From contig NZ_CP063813.1 in the NCBI RefSeq assembly GCF_015277815.1, positions 1,736,001-1,800,000 of the forward strand: 64,000 nt of DNA, given 5' to 3'. This DNA is from Microbacterium atlanticum. Lineage in GTDB: Bacteria; Actinomycetota; Actinomycetes; Actinomycetales; Microbacteriaceae. The notes beneath the pieces were generated by a model. That model had not been told where the DNA came from. It saw nothing but the letters and a program-made list of their open reading frames with translations, and searched no databases. Both the position numbers and the translations under genes were made by a program. Positions 39,744-47,712 of this stretch are shown here, piece by piece (within the stretch, counting starts at the first letter, position 1; every line of letters begins with the position of its first letter).

Positions 39744-40262
39744 GTGACTCCGCGACGCGGCCTGCGCGGCATACTGAGCAGCATCCTCCACCCCCGGCGC
39801 GCCGCTGCGCCGTCGGTCGAGGCCGCCCCGGAGCCCGCCCGTCGCGGCCAGGCGGCGACCGTCGAGGTGCCCCCGCCGGGACGCGACGCACTGCGGATCA
39901 CCTACGCGCCCGACCCGGACGGCGATCCCGATGCCGGCGAGATCGTGTGGACCTGGGTTCCCTACGCCGAGCACGACGGCCGCGGCAAGGATCGTCCTGT
40001 CCTGGTCATCGGCAGGCACGGCCGCGACCGGGTCTACGCGGTGAAGCTGACCAGCAAGTCCCACGACGGCGACCACGACTTCCTGCCTCTCGGCACGGGG
40101 GAGTGGGACGCGCGCGGGAGAGCGTCGTGGGTCGACATCGACCAGGTCTACAGCGTCCACCGGGACGGACTGCGGCGTGAGGCATCCGCTCTGGATCTCG
40201 AGCGCTTCGTGCGCGTCGCCGATGCGCTGCACCGCCGCTACGGCTGGGCAGTCGGGGACTGA
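39744..40262 (+). CDS. PemK/MazF-fold protein without antitoxin
   Basis: A 172-residue protein. Residues 1-55 are basic, then Ala/Pro-rich. The rest shows a PemK/MazF-like core: GEIVWTWVPYAEHDGRGKDRPVLVIG, in which the G-E-I-V-W and R-P-V-L-V-I strands are characteristic, then AVKLTSKSHDGD and a final DQVYSVHRDGL. MazF proteins cut RNA at short motifs. There is no antitoxin gene on either side, and the N-terminal extension is unusual, so it may be a domesticated member. The GTG start is leaderless in type. Toxin activity is unproven. Confidence 0.7.
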   Translation: MTPRRGLRGILSSILHPRRAAAPSVEAAPEPARRGQAATVEVPPPGRDALRITYAPDPDGDPDAGEIVWTWVPYAEHDGRGKDRPVLVIGRHGRDRVYAVKLTSKSHDGDHDFLPLGTGEWDARGRASWVDIDQVYSVHRDGLRREASALDLERFVRVADALHRRYGWAVGD

Positions 40263-40272
40263 GCCGATGCGC

Positions 40273-40300
40273 AAGAGGCCGGTCCACAGACCGGCCTCTT
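40273..40300 (+). terminator. Intrinsic terminator after the PemK-like gene
   Basis: A perfect 12-bp stem AAGAGGCCGGTC / GACCGGCCTCTT with loop CACA, followed by CCTTCG. It also lies directly behind the minus-strand tRNA-Val and may serve both directions. Confidence 0.8.
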
Positions 40301-40309
40301 CCTTCGCGG

Positions 40310-40382
40310 TGGGCGATACCAGACTCGAACTGATGACCTCTTCCGTGTGAAGGAAGCGCGCTACCAACTGCGCCAATCGCCC
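40310..40382 (-). tRNA. tRNA-Val (CAC)
   Basis: On the minus strand the acceptor GGGCGAT pairs with ATCGCCC. The anticodon arm is CTTCC-TTCACAC-GGAAG, giving anticodon CAC (valine GTG codon), and the T-arm GTTCGAGTC is normal. The discriminator is A at 40310; the 3' CCA is not encoded (CCG instead). Its body is nearly the same as the tRNA-Val(GAC) at 40767, forming an inverted pair. Confidence 0.95.
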
Positions 40383-40473
40383 GTGTCCCCGGGGGGAACG
40401 AGTACCGATCCTACCGGATGCCGGACCCCGGCTCGAACCACATCCGTGTGACACGCGCGAGCTCCTGCCGGTT

Positions 40474-40501
40474 TTGCATGACGGCGAGGATCGGCTACAG
40501 T
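40474..40501 (+). promoter_or_regulatory. Promoter of the tRNA-Gly/Cys/Val operon
   Basis: TTGCAT (40474-40479), 16 bases, TACAGT (40496-40501). The start of transcription would be near 40508, about 30 bases before tRNA-Gly. The 5' leader folds into a hairpin around 40513-40530. Confidence 0.5.
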
Positions 40502-40539
40502 CATTCACGTGCCCGGGGTGCGAATCCCGGAAGCGAAAT

Positions 40540-40612
40540 GCGGATGTAGCGCAGTTGGTAGCGCATCACCTTGCCAAGGTGAGGGTCGCGAGTTCGAGTC
40601 TCGTCATCCGCT
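40540..40612 (+). tRNA. tRNA-Gly (GCC)
   Basis: Acceptor GCGGATG pairs with CATCCGC; anticodon arm TCACC-TTGCCAA-GGTGA gives anticodon GCC. The T-arm contains GTTCGAGTC. The discriminator is T; CCA is not encoded. Confidence 0.96.
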
Positions 40613-40665
40613 CGAGTGCAGGGATCCTCTCCAGGGATCACGGCACGTGGGGTCAAACCACACGC

Positions 40666-40739
40666 GGTGGCGTGGCCGAGCGGCTAGGCACCGGCCTGCA
40701 AAGCCGTTTACACGGGTTCGAATCCCGTCGCCACCTCCA
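40666..40739 (+). tRNA. tRNA-Cys (GCA)
   Basis: Acceptor GGTGGCG pairs with CGCCACC; the anticodon loop CTGCAAA gives GCA. The T-arm GGTTCGAATCC is normal. CCA is encoded (40737-40739). Note a variant D-arm with TGGCCGAGCGG. Confidence 0.95.
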
Positions 40740-40766
40740 CTCCCGGTCCCGACCGGAGAATCACTC

Positions 40767-40841
40767 GGGCGATTGGCGCAGCGGTAGCGCGCTTCCCTGA
40801 CACGGAAGAGGTCACTGGTTCGATCCCAGTATCGCCCACCA
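40767..40841 (+). tRNA. tRNA-Val (GAC)
   Basis: Acceptor GGGCGAT pairs with ATCGCCC; anticodon arm CTTCC-CTGACAC-GGAAG gives anticodon GAC. CCA is encoded (40839-40841). This is the last gene of the tRNA operon and is followed by a terminator. Confidence 0.96.
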
Positions 40842-40846
40842 AAGGA

Positions 40847-40866
40847 CCCCCCGGATGCCCGGGGGG
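40847..40866. terminator. Terminator after the tRNA cluster
   Basis: A perfect 8-bp GC stem, CCCCCCGG / CCGGGGGG, with loop ATGC, extended by one A-T pair and followed by TTTC. It may also stop transcription from the converging 40884-42458 gene. Confidence 0.8.
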
Positions 40867-40883
40867 TTTCGCCGTTGCGGGGG

Positions 40884-42458
40884 TCAGCCGTGCCAGAGGT
40901 CGTCGTGCCCGGCCTGCCTCGCGTAGTGCGACGGATCGAAGAAGCGCTCGTAGTAGTCCTGCTCGAGGTGGGCGAACTGCAGCCACGTCCCCAGCGTGTG
41001 GAAGGCGTCGACGTGCGCGGGGAAGCGTCCGTAGGTGTCCCAGATGTAGTTGCAGATCTCCTTCGTGTAGGCGATCTCCTCCGGACCCGGAAGCGACGCC
41101 CGCTCGAGGAAGGCGCGGGCGTCGTCGACGCTGCGATACGGGCCCGCGAACACCCGCTCGTTGCCGTACGCCGCTCCGCTGGCGCTGAACTTCGCCTCGA
41201 TCACCCGCTCGACCGCCTCGTCCATCGACGACACGTACGGGGGAGTGAGCCCCTCCAGGATCCCGTCGATGCCGACCGGATTCGCCTGTGACGCGGGCGC
41301 CGGCGGCCAGGAGCGGTGCCGCTTGGGCTCCTGGAGGCGAAAGCCGAGACCGTGCCAGCCCTTCGCGTCGTCCTGCTGCCAGATGTACGGAGCGAGCACC
41401 GCGCTGTGGATCCAGCCGCCGAGGCCCATCGACTGGCCCAGCAGCATCAGGTTCTGGAGGTGGAAGTACGCCTCCTGGTCGGTGCGCAGGGTGTTGCCGT
41501 AGCCGAGCGGCGCTTGGCATCCGGTGTCGAGGTACCCGCTGCGGATACGATCCAGGCCGCCGATCGGGTGGTACGGGATCTTCTGGCCGATGCCGAGGCC
41601 GCCGGCGAGCTTCGCCATCCATTCGGAGGCGTTCTTCGGGTGGAACGTGCGCCAGTCGTCGAGGAAGACCGGCCGCATTCCGCTCGGATCCGTCAGCAGG
41701 GACAGAATGGCGTTGATGTACTGCCACGTGCAGTCGACCACCGGGAAGAAGATCGTCGTGCCGGGCGCGTTCGACATGCGACGGTTGCGGTCGAGGAAGT
41801 AGGGCCACTCCCGGGGGAAGTCCAGGCGCCGGTTCGATACCCGCACGAGGCATTCGTCGGCGACGCCGATCCAGTCCGCTTCCGTCCAGTCGCCCCACTG
41901 CCGCGGAAGGGATCTCAGCAGCTCGAGCGCGCGCTGGCCCTTCGGGGGACGCAGCAGGAAGATCCCGTCGTCGTTGATCATGAAGAAGTGCGTGGCCTGC
42001 GCGTTCTCCGCGCTGCTGGCGGTGCGCCCCATGATGTTGAGGAACGGCGTGCCCAGCTCCGTCTGGCCGTTCGCCCCGGTCAGCGGACCGTCGTGGGTCG
42101 TCGAGCCGGTGATGCCCGTGACGCACGTGATGAGGATCGCCTCCTCCAGGCGGCTGAGCGGCGCCGGCTCACTGCTGCTGGCGTGGCTGAGCGAGCCGGC
42201 GTCGACGGAGAGCCCGCGCGGGACCCGTCGGGTTCGGCGCTCGGTGAGCGCGGAGAGGAACGGATACGAAGCGAGGTCGGCGAGCGCCTGCGGCCGGGTG
42301 ACCCCGTCGTCCGTGGCGGAGGCCGACATCGTCAGCCCCCCGTGACGGTGCTCGCGCCGGACCCGGTCAGCCGGCCACGCGTCCATGCCGGCGCGGCGCG
42401 GTGCCAGCCGCGCATCGAAGGTCCCGGTCATCGCCGGTCCGCTGACGTCATCGCTCAT
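40884..42458 (-). CDS. Protein of unknown family, 524 residues
   Basis: I do not recognise this protein. It has no signal peptide or membrane helix and is rich in Trp, Tyr, His and Phe. Features: SRLEEAILITCVTGITGSTTHDGP (about residues 105-130, shown in part), TTIFFPVVDCTWQYINAIL, QSMGLGGWIHSAVLAPYIWQ, and a C-terminal block YTKEICNYIWDTYGRFPAHVD followed by HLEQDYYERFFDP. The MGLGGW segment faintly recalls nitroreductase-like enzymes, but I would not assign one. ATG at 42458 is preceded by GGGGGG; an upstream ATG at 42521 and one at 42431 are alternatives. It is a single gene between the tRNA cluster and thrS. Confidence 0.8.
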   Translation of the reverse strand: MSDDVSGPAMTGTFDARLAPRRAGMDAWPADRVRREHRHGGLTMSASATDDGVTRPQALADLASYPFLSALTERRTRRVPRGLSVDAGSLSHASSSEPAPLSRLEEAILITCVTGITGSTTHDGPLTGANGQTELGTPFLNIMGRTASSAENAQATHFFMINDDGIFLLRPPKGQRALELLRSLPRQWGDWTEADWIGVADECLVRVSNRRLDFPREWPYFLDRNRRMSNAPGTTIFFPVVDCTWQYINAILSLLTDPSGMRPVFLDDWRTFHPKNASEWMAKLAGGLGIGQKIPYHPIGGLDRIRSGYLDTGCQAPLGYGNTLRTDQEAYFHLQNLMLLGQSMGLGGWIHSAVLAPYIWQQDDAKGWHGLGFRLQEPKRHRSWPPAPASQANPVGIDGILEGLTPPYVSSMDEAVERVIEAKFSASGAAYGNERVFAGPYRSVDDARAFLERASLPGPEEIAYTKEICNYIWDTYGRFPAHVDAFHTLGTWLQFAHLEQDYYERFFDPSHYARQAGHDDLWHG

Positions 42459-42619
42459 ATCGACCCCCCAGTGGTCGTGGTGCGCAAAGCCGTCGCTCCC
42501 CCCGCGGCTCCCGGACCGCATGCGACGACGGAGTCAGCATATTGCCCGGACCGTTCTCCCGCCACGATCTGGTGGAGATCGATATCTGGCCGCTGATACA
42601 GGGGCCCGCGACCGCTGGC

Positions 42620-42625
42620 TAGACT
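42620..42625 (+). promoter_or_regulatory. -10 element of the thrS leader ORF
   Basis: TAGACT followed by exactly six bases and the GTG at 42632, the same geometry as the leaderless genes of this window. Confidence 0.5.
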
Positions 42626-42631
42626 CGACGC

Positions 42632-42697
42632 GTGGAACTCGTCCGGTCAGCCGCCGCCGCGGCACTCGAGACCGACACGCGAACGCTCGGCGCCTGA
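42632..42697 (+). CDS. Putative Thr-rich leader peptide of thrS
   Basis: A 21-codon frame, GTG to TGA, beginning six bases after a TAGACT hexamer. The peptide ends LETDTRTLGA, with three threonine codons (42671, 42677, 42683) within five codons. A CGCTC/GAGCG stem (42684-42700) starts in the last of these and contains the stop codon, so a ribosome waiting for Thr-tRNA would prevent it from forming. This arrangement is that of an attenuation leader. Nothing else upstream of thrS was recognised in the 307-base gap between 42459 and 42765. Confidence 0.4.
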   Translation: MELVRSAAAAALETDTRTLGA

Positions 42698-42730
42698 GCG
42701 GGCGGGGCGCGTCGTGCGTCCGAAGCTGAG

Positions 42731-42736
42731 TAGCCT
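42731..42736 (+). promoter_or_regulatory. Second -10 element before thrS
   Basis: TAGCCT 29 bases before the thrS GTG. A start near 42743 would leave a short leader with the AGGAG ribosome site (42754-42758), bypassing the leader ORF. Confidence 0.35.
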
Positions 42737-42765
42737 TGATCCGAGCCATTCCCAGGAGAGTTTCC

Positions 42766-44781
42766 GTGACTGACGCTGTGTCCTATCCCGCCGACGGCTT
42801 CGCCCTCTTCCCCGATCGCTCTGTTGTCGCCCTGCGCGTCAACGGCGAGCTCAAGGACCTCGCGACGGTGGTGGAGGAGCCGGATGCCGTCGAGCCGGTG
42901 ACCATCGACAGCCCTGACGGTCTCGCGATCCTGCGTCACTCCACGGCGCACGTCCTCGCGCAGGCCGTCCAGCGCATCAACCCGCAGGCGAACCTCGGCA
43001 TCGGCCCGCCGGTGACCGACGGCTTCTACTACGACTTCGGGGTGGAGCATCCGTTCACGCCCGACGACATCAAGGCCATCGACAAGGAGATGCAGCGGAT
43101 CGTCCGCGAGGGCCAGCGCTTCGTGCGCCGGGTCGTGACCGACGACGAGGCCCGGGTGGAGCTGGTGGACGAGCCGTTCAAGCTCGAGCTCATCGGCCTG
43201 AAGGGCGGCGCCTCGCGGGGCTCGACGACGGACATCGCGAAGACCGAGGGCGCGTCCGTCGAGGTCGGCACCGGTGAGCTGACGATCTACGACAACGTGG
43301 ACCGCGACGGCCAGACCGTGTGGAAGGACCTGTGCCGCGGACCGCACCTTCCGAACACCCGGATGATCGGGAACGGCTGGGCGCTCCAGCGCATCGCCGG
43401 CGCGTACTGGCGCGGCAGCGAGAAGAATCCGCAGCTGCAGCGCATCTACGGCACCGCGTGGCCCACCAAGGACGAGCTGCGCGCCTACCAGACACGCCTC
43501 GAGGAGGCGGCCAAGCGCGACCACCGCAAGCTGGGCAAGGAGCTCGACCTGTTCTCGTTCCCGGACGAGATCGGCTCGGGGCTGTCGGTGTGGCATCCGC
43601 GCGGCGGTGTCGTGCGGGGCGAGATGGAGCAGCACGCCCGACGCCGCCACATCGAGGGCGGCTACACCTACGTCTACACCCCGCACATCTCCAAGCAGGA
43701 CCTCTTCCTGCAGTCCAATCACCTCGTGACCTACAAGGAGGGGATGTTCCCTCCCATCCACCTGGACGAGGAGCGCGACGCGCAGGGCGAGATCATCAAG
43801 CACGGCCAGGACTACTACCTCAAGCCGATGAACTGCCCGATGCACATCCTGATCTTCAAGGAGCGTGCCCGCAGCTACCGCGATCTCCCCATGCGGCTCG
43901 CCGAGAACGGCACCGTGTATCGCAACGAGCTCTCCGGCGCGCTGCACGGGCTCACGCGCGTGCGAGGGTTCACGCAGGACGACTCGCACCTGTTCGTGAC
44001 GCCTGAGCAGCTCGAGGAGGAGACGAGCCGCGTGCTCGAGTTCGTGATCTCGATGCTGCGCGACTTCGGTCTGGACGACTTCGAGCTCGAGCTGTCGATG
44101 CGCGACGACGAGAAGGACAAGTGGATCGGCTCGGACGAGTTCTGGGACTACTCCACGAACGCGCTGCGCAACGTCGCCGTCGCCAGCGGTCTGAAGCTCA
44201 CCGAGGTGCCGGGCGAGGCGGCGTTCTACGGCCCGAAGATCGACCTGAAGACGCGCGACGCGATCGGGCGCACGTGGCAGCTTTCCACGGTCCAGGTCGA
44301 TCCGAACCTGCCCGAGCGGTTCGAGCTCGAGTACACCGATCGCGACGGCCAGAAGAAGCGGCCGATCATGATCCACCGCGCGCTGTTCGGCTCGATCGAG
44401 CGGTTCTTCGCGATCCTGCTCGAGCACTACGCCGGCGCGTTCCCGGTGTGGCTGGCCCCCGTGCAGGTGGTGGGCATCCCCGTCGCCGAGGACTTCGCCG
44501 ACTACCTCGGCGAGGTGGTCGCCCAGCTGAGGAGCGAGGGTGTGCGCGCCGAGCTGGACGTCTCGGATGACCGCATGCAGAAGAAGATCCGCACCCACAC
44601 CACCCAGAAGGTGCCGCTGCAGCTCATCGCGGGGGCGCAGGACCGGTCGGCCGGTACGGTCTCGTTCCGCTTCCGCGACGGGTCGCAGGAGAACGGCGTG
44701 CCGATCGCGGACGCCGTGCGTCGCGTGCGTGAGGCGATCGCGTCCCACGCGCTCGTGAACACCGCGGAGGACTTCTCTTGA
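42766..44781 (+). CDS. thrS: Threonine--tRNA ligase
   Basis: This enzyme charges tRNA-Thr. The 671-residue protein has an N-terminal TGS domain (about residues 1-70) and an editing domain with [12 protein letters not shown] and CRGPHLPNT. The class II catalytic core contains [29 protein letters not shown] and [13 protein letters not shown], with an anticodon-binding domain at the end. The GTG at 42766 is preceded by AGGAG at seven bases; a TTG 30 bases upstream is rejected. The stop overlaps the TTG start of the HIT gene. Confidence 0.96.
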   Translation: MTDAVSYPADGFALFPDRSVVALRVNGELKDLATVVEEPDAVEPVTIDSPDGLAILRHSTAHVLAQAVQRINPQANLGIGPPVTDGFYYDFGVEHPFTPDDIKAIDKEMQRIVREGQRFVRRVVTDDEARVELVDEPFKLELIGLKGGASRGSTTDIAKTEGASVEVGTGELTIYDNVDRDGQTVWKDLCRGPHLPNTRMIGNGWALQRIAGAYWRGSEKNPQLQRIYGTAWPTKDELRAYQTRLEEAAKRDHRKLGKELDLFSFPDEIGSGLSVWHPRGGVVRGEMEQHARRRHIEGGYTYVYTPHISKQDLFLQSNHLVTYKEGMFPPIHLDEERDAQGEIIKHGQDYYLKPMNCPMHILIFKERARSYRDLPMRLAENGTVYRNELSGALHGLTRVRGFTQDDSHLFVTPEQLEEETSRVLEFVISMLRDFGLDDFELELSMRDDEKDKWIGSDEFWDYSTNALRNVAVASGLKLTEVPGEAAFYGPKIDLKTRDAIGRTWQLSTVQVDPNLPERFELEYTDRDGQKKRPIMIHRALFGSIERFFAILLEHYAGAFPVWLAPVQVVGIPVAEDFADYLGEVVAQLRSEGVRAELDVSDDRMQKKIRTHTTQKVPLQLIAGAQDRSAGTVSFRFRDGSQENGVPIADAVRRVREAIASHALVNTAEDFS

Positions 44782-45359
44782 CCCCCGTCGACGGGACCGG
44801 GTCGGGCGTCCCCGGGACGGATGCAGACCCGGCGCTCGTCGACGCGGCGAGGCTCCCCGGGGTGCCCGACCAGTTCCAGCGGCTGTGGACGCCGCACCGG
44901 ATGGCGTACATCCAGGCAGGTCCCGAGGTGCTCCGCAAGGAGTGCCCGTTCTGCGAGGCCTCGCGCAAGTCCGACGAGGACGGGCTCATCGTGTTCCGCG
45001 GACGGACGGCATACGCGCTGCTGAACCTGTTCCCGTACAACTCCGGCCACCTGCTGATCTGCCCGTACCGGCACATCGCGACGTACGACCAGGCGACCGA
45101 AGCGGAGGTCGCCGAGATCGGCCTGCTGACCCAGCAGGGTATGCGGGTGCTGCGCCAGGTCTCACGGTGCGACGGCTTCAACATCGGCATGAATCAGGGA
45201 CATGTGGCGGGAGCGGGGGTGGACGAGCACCTCCACCAGCACATCGTGCCGCGCTGGGGCTCGGACGCCAACTTCTTCCCGATCATCGCCAAGACGAAGG
45301 CGCTGCCCCAGCTGCTCGGCGACGTGCGCCGGGTCGTCTTCGACGCCTGGAACGCCTGA
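44778..45359 (+). CDS. HIT family protein, likely Ap4A phosphorylase
   Basis: A 193-residue histidine-triad protein. The triad is [17 protein letters not shown], close to that of the mycobacterial Ap4A phosphorylase Rv2613c, which likewise follows thr[12 protein letters not shown] and [17 protein letters not shown] are typical. Two cysteines ([10 protein letters not shown]) may bind zinc. The start is a rare TTG overlapping the thrS stop (TTGA), with GGAGG seven bases upstream, so translation is coupled. Ap4A is a side product of aminoacyl-tRNA synthetases, which gives sense to the pairing. Confidence 0.85.
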   Translation: MTPVDGTGSGVPGTDADPALVDAARLPGVPDQFQRLWTPHRMAYIQAGPEVLRKECPFCEASRKSDEDGLIVFRGRTAYALLNLFPYNSGHLLICPYRHIATYDQATEAEVAEIGLLTQQGMRVLRQVSRCDGFNIGMNQGHVAGAGVDEHLHQHIVPRWGSDANFFPIIAKTKALPQLLGDVRRVVFDAWNA

Positions 45360-45380
45360 GGATCGGATGCCGCTCCGAGG

Positions 45381-46232
45381 TCAGCGCACGCGGGTGACCT
45401 CGAACTGGAGGCGCGGGTCGGCATAGGCCTCCTGCGACTCGACGAGCTGCAGTTCGCGCTCTCCTGAGGCGTGCGTGCGCTCCAGCAGGTCGTAGACGCT
45501 CGAGGTCGTGCGAGCCAGCGCATCGGCCGCGTCGCCGGTGCGGCGGTAGTGCGCGGTGAAGAGCGCGGCCGTGACGTCGCCGGAGCCGTTCGCCTTCATC
45601 GGGATGTGCGGTGTCTGCACGATCCAGGCCCCGTCGTCGGTGACGGCGAGCATCTCGATGGTGCCGTCGGGGCGCTCCGGGCGGGCGACGCTCGTGACGA
45701 GCACCGTGCTCGGCCCCATCGCGCGCGCGGCGTCGGCCGAGGCGAGGGTCGACTCGAGGTCGGTCGGCTCGGTGCCGGTCAGGAAGCCGAGCTCGAACTG
45801 GTTGGGGGTGATGATGTCGGCCGCCGGCACCACGCGCTCGCGCAGCAGCACGGGGATGGCGGGCGCGACGAAGCAGCCCGATGCGGCGTTGCCCATCACC
45901 GGGTCGCAGGCGTACACGGCGTCGGGGTTGGCCCGCTTGACGCGCGCGACGGCATCGAGGATCACATCGGCGATCCCCTCACCGCCCTGGTACCCCGACA
46001 GCACGACGTCGATCTGGGGGAACGCGCCGCGCTCCTCGATGCCGGTGATGACGTCTCGCACGTCGTCGGGGCTGATGAGGGGGCCGCGCCACGCGCCGTA
46101 CCCGGTGTGGTTGGAGAAGTTCACCGTGTAGACCGGCAGCACCTCGACGCCGATGCGCTGCAGCGGGAAGACGGCGGCGGAGTTGCCGACGTGGCCGTAG
46201 GCGACCGCGGACTGGATCGAGAGGATCTTCAC
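45381..46232 (-). CDS. pdxY: Pyridoxal kinase
   Basis: A 283-residue ribokinase-family enzyme that phosphorylates pyridoxal in B6 salvage. Marks are SIQSAVAYGHVGNSAAVFPLQ, FSNHTGYGAWRG, ACDPVMGN for metal and phosphate, TPNQFELGFL, and the anion-hole HIPMKANGSGDVTAALF with the catalytic aspartate. It starts with GTG seven bases after the stop of pdxR and so belongs to the same transcript. Confidence 0.93.
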   Translation of the reverse strand: MKILSIQSAVAYGHVGNSAAVFPLQRIGVEVLPVYTVNFSNHTGYGAWRGPLISPDDVRDVITGIEERGAFPQIDVVLSGYQGGEGIADVILDAVARVKRANPDAVYACDPVMGNAASGCFVAPAIPVLLRERVVPAADIITPNQFELGFLTGTEPTDLESTLASADAARAMGPSTVLVTSVARPERPDGTIEMLAVTDDGAWIVQTPHIPMKANGSGDVTAALFTAHYRRTGDAADALARTTSSVYDLLERTHASGERELQLVESQEAYADPRLQFEVTRVR

Positions 46233-46239
46233 CGCTCGA

Positions 46240-47583
46240 TCATGCCACTTCCCGCATCACGAGCCGCCCCCCGGCAGCCCGCACCGCGGCCGCGACGTCC
46301 GCGGCGAGGCGGTCGGCATCGGCGTCGTCGAGGTCGTGCACCGTGAGGCGCAGACGATGGGACCCGCGGGCGTCGCCGAGCACGAACTCGTCGCCGGGGC
46401 GGGCGAGCCAGCCCCGCCGCATGAGCTGCTCCGACACCGCCCGCGCCGGCACGGGCAGCGGGATCCACAGATTCAGTCCGTCCCCGGCCTGCGCGGGCAC
46501 GCCCGCCGTCGCCAGCCGCGAGACGAACGCCGCGTTGCGGGTCGCGTAGTGGGCGCCGGCGCGCTCGATCGCCGCCAGGGTGGCGGCATCCGTCACCAGC
46601 GCGAGCGTCAGCCGCTGGAGCAGGTGGCTCACCCAGGTGGTGCCGGGGGTGAGGCGCATGGCGAGCCGCTCGGCCGTCTCGGGATCGGATGCCGTCACCG
46701 CCAGGCACATGTCCGGCCCGAGGAACTTCGACACCGACCTCACCAGCGCCCACCGCCGATGATCCGCCGCGATGACCGAGTGGAACGGCTGCCGGGACAG
46801 CATGGAGAAGTGGTCGTCCTCGATGACCAGCACGTACGGATGATCACGCAGGACCGCGCGCAGCTCCGCCGCGCGCTGCGGGGAGAGGCTCGCGCCCGTG
46901 GGGTTCTGCGCGCGCGGGGTGTGGACGACGGCCCGGACGCCCTGGTCCAGCGCCGCTCGCAGTCCCTCCACCGTCATGCCCTCGTCGTCGACCGGCACCG
47001 GAACGGCGCGGTAGCCGCCGATGCGGACGGTGTGGATGCTGGTGAGGAAGCAGGGGTCCTCGAGTGCCACCGCGTCGTCGCGGGTGAGCGCCTGCGCAAG
47101 CAGCCGCTCGACGGCGTCCGCGGCGCCGCTCGTGATCGTGAGCCGCATCTGTTCGGCGGGAGCGAGCCCCGTCCGCATCCACTCGCGCGCCCAGTCCTCC
47201 AAGGCGGGATCGATCACCGGTTCGCCGTAGAGCACGGGACGCCCCGCCATCGCGGCCAGGGCGGCGGACGGATCCGGGATGAGGTCGGGGTCGGGGTTGC
47301 CCGTCCCGACGTCGCGCAGCACGCTGCCCGCCGCGAAGCCCTCCTGGGCGACCGGCGCGAGATCGGCCACGCGGGTGCCGCCTCGTCCGCGCGAGACGAC
47401 GACCCCCGCCTGCGCGAGCTGGCGATAGGCGGCCACCACGGTGTTGCGATTGACGCCCAGCCCGTCGGCGAGCGCGCGGACGGGCGGGAGCGTCTCGCCC
47501 GGTCGCAGGTCGCCGCGCTCGATGAGGGAGCGCAGGCTGTCGGCGATCTCCGACGCCGATCTGCCCCGGATGTCGAGCTCCAT
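46240..47583 (-). CDS. pdxR: MocR/GntR-type regulator with aminotransferase domain (PdxR-like)
   Basis: A 447-residue regulator. A GntR winged helix occupies residues 1-75 (SASEIADSLRSLIERGDLRPG, LGVNRNTVVAAYRQLAQAG), followed by a fold-type I aminotransferase domain used to sense pyridoxal phosphate. The PLP lysine is in RSVSKFLGPDMCLA and HTPRAQNPTGASLS is the aspartate-aminotransferase-type loop. The ATG at 47583 has GGAGG close upstream; ATGs at 47601 and 47637 are alternatives. It is divergent from pdxS and shares an operator-like palindrome, so control of pdxST is the probable role. Confidence 0.9.
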   Translation of the reverse strand: MELDIRGRSASEIADSLRSLIERGDLRPGETLPPVRALADGLGVNRNTVVAAYRQLAQAGVVVSRGRGGTRVADLAPVAQEGFAAGSVLRDVGTGNPDPDLIPDPSAALAAMAGRPVLYGEPVIDPALEDWAREWMRTGLAPAEQMRLTITSGAADAVERLLAQALTRDDAVALEDPCFLTSIHTVRIGGYRAVPVPVDDEGMTVEGLRAALDQGVRAVVHTPRAQNPTGASLSPQRAAELRAVLRDHPYVLVIEDDHFSMLSRQPFHSVIAADHRRWALVRSVSKFLGPDMCLAVTASDPETAERLAMRLTPGTTWVSHLLQRLTLALVTDAATLAAIERAGAHYATRNAAFVSRLATAGVPAQAGDGLNLWIPLPVPARAVSEQLMRRGWLARPGDEFVLGDARGSHRLRLTVHDLDDADADRLAADVAAAVRAAGGRLVMREVA

Positions 47584-47618
47584 GCCCGCCTCCTCCGTCA
47601 TCGTTCCGGCTCCCGTCG

Positions 47619-47624
47619 AGTCTA
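47619..47624 (-). promoter_or_regulatory. -10 element for pdxR-pdxY
   Basis: TAGACT on the minus strand, about 35 bases before the ATG at 47583. A second candidate, TAGCAT, lies at 47641-47636, closer to the palindrome. Confidence 0.4.
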
Positions 47625-47645
47625 GAGCCCAGCACATGCTATCTT

Positions 47646-47659
47646 TTGGCCTAGGCCAA
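47646..47659. promoter_or_regulatory. Operator-like palindrome between pdxR and pdxS
   Basis: TTGGCCTAGGCCAA is a perfect 14-bp palindrome in the 129-base divergent gap, 5 bases from the TAGCAT -10 candidate of pdxR and about 50 bases before pdxS. It is the likely binding site of the PdxR-like regulator. Confidence 0.6.
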
Positions 47660-47712
47660 TACCCGGACCAGTCTCACCGTAGCGCGCTCCGCGCCGTATG
47701 AAGGGAACCCTC

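Noticed and set aside
40310..40841. tRNA cluster as a prophage or island attachment site
   Set aside because: No integrase, no duplicated tRNA 3' end beyond the two genuine tRNA-Val genes, and no change in base composition in the neighbouring gene.
42736..42765. TTG at 42736 as the thrS start
   Set aside because: It overlaps a likely -10 hexamer and lacks a ribosome site; the GTG at 42766 has AGGAG at the right distance.
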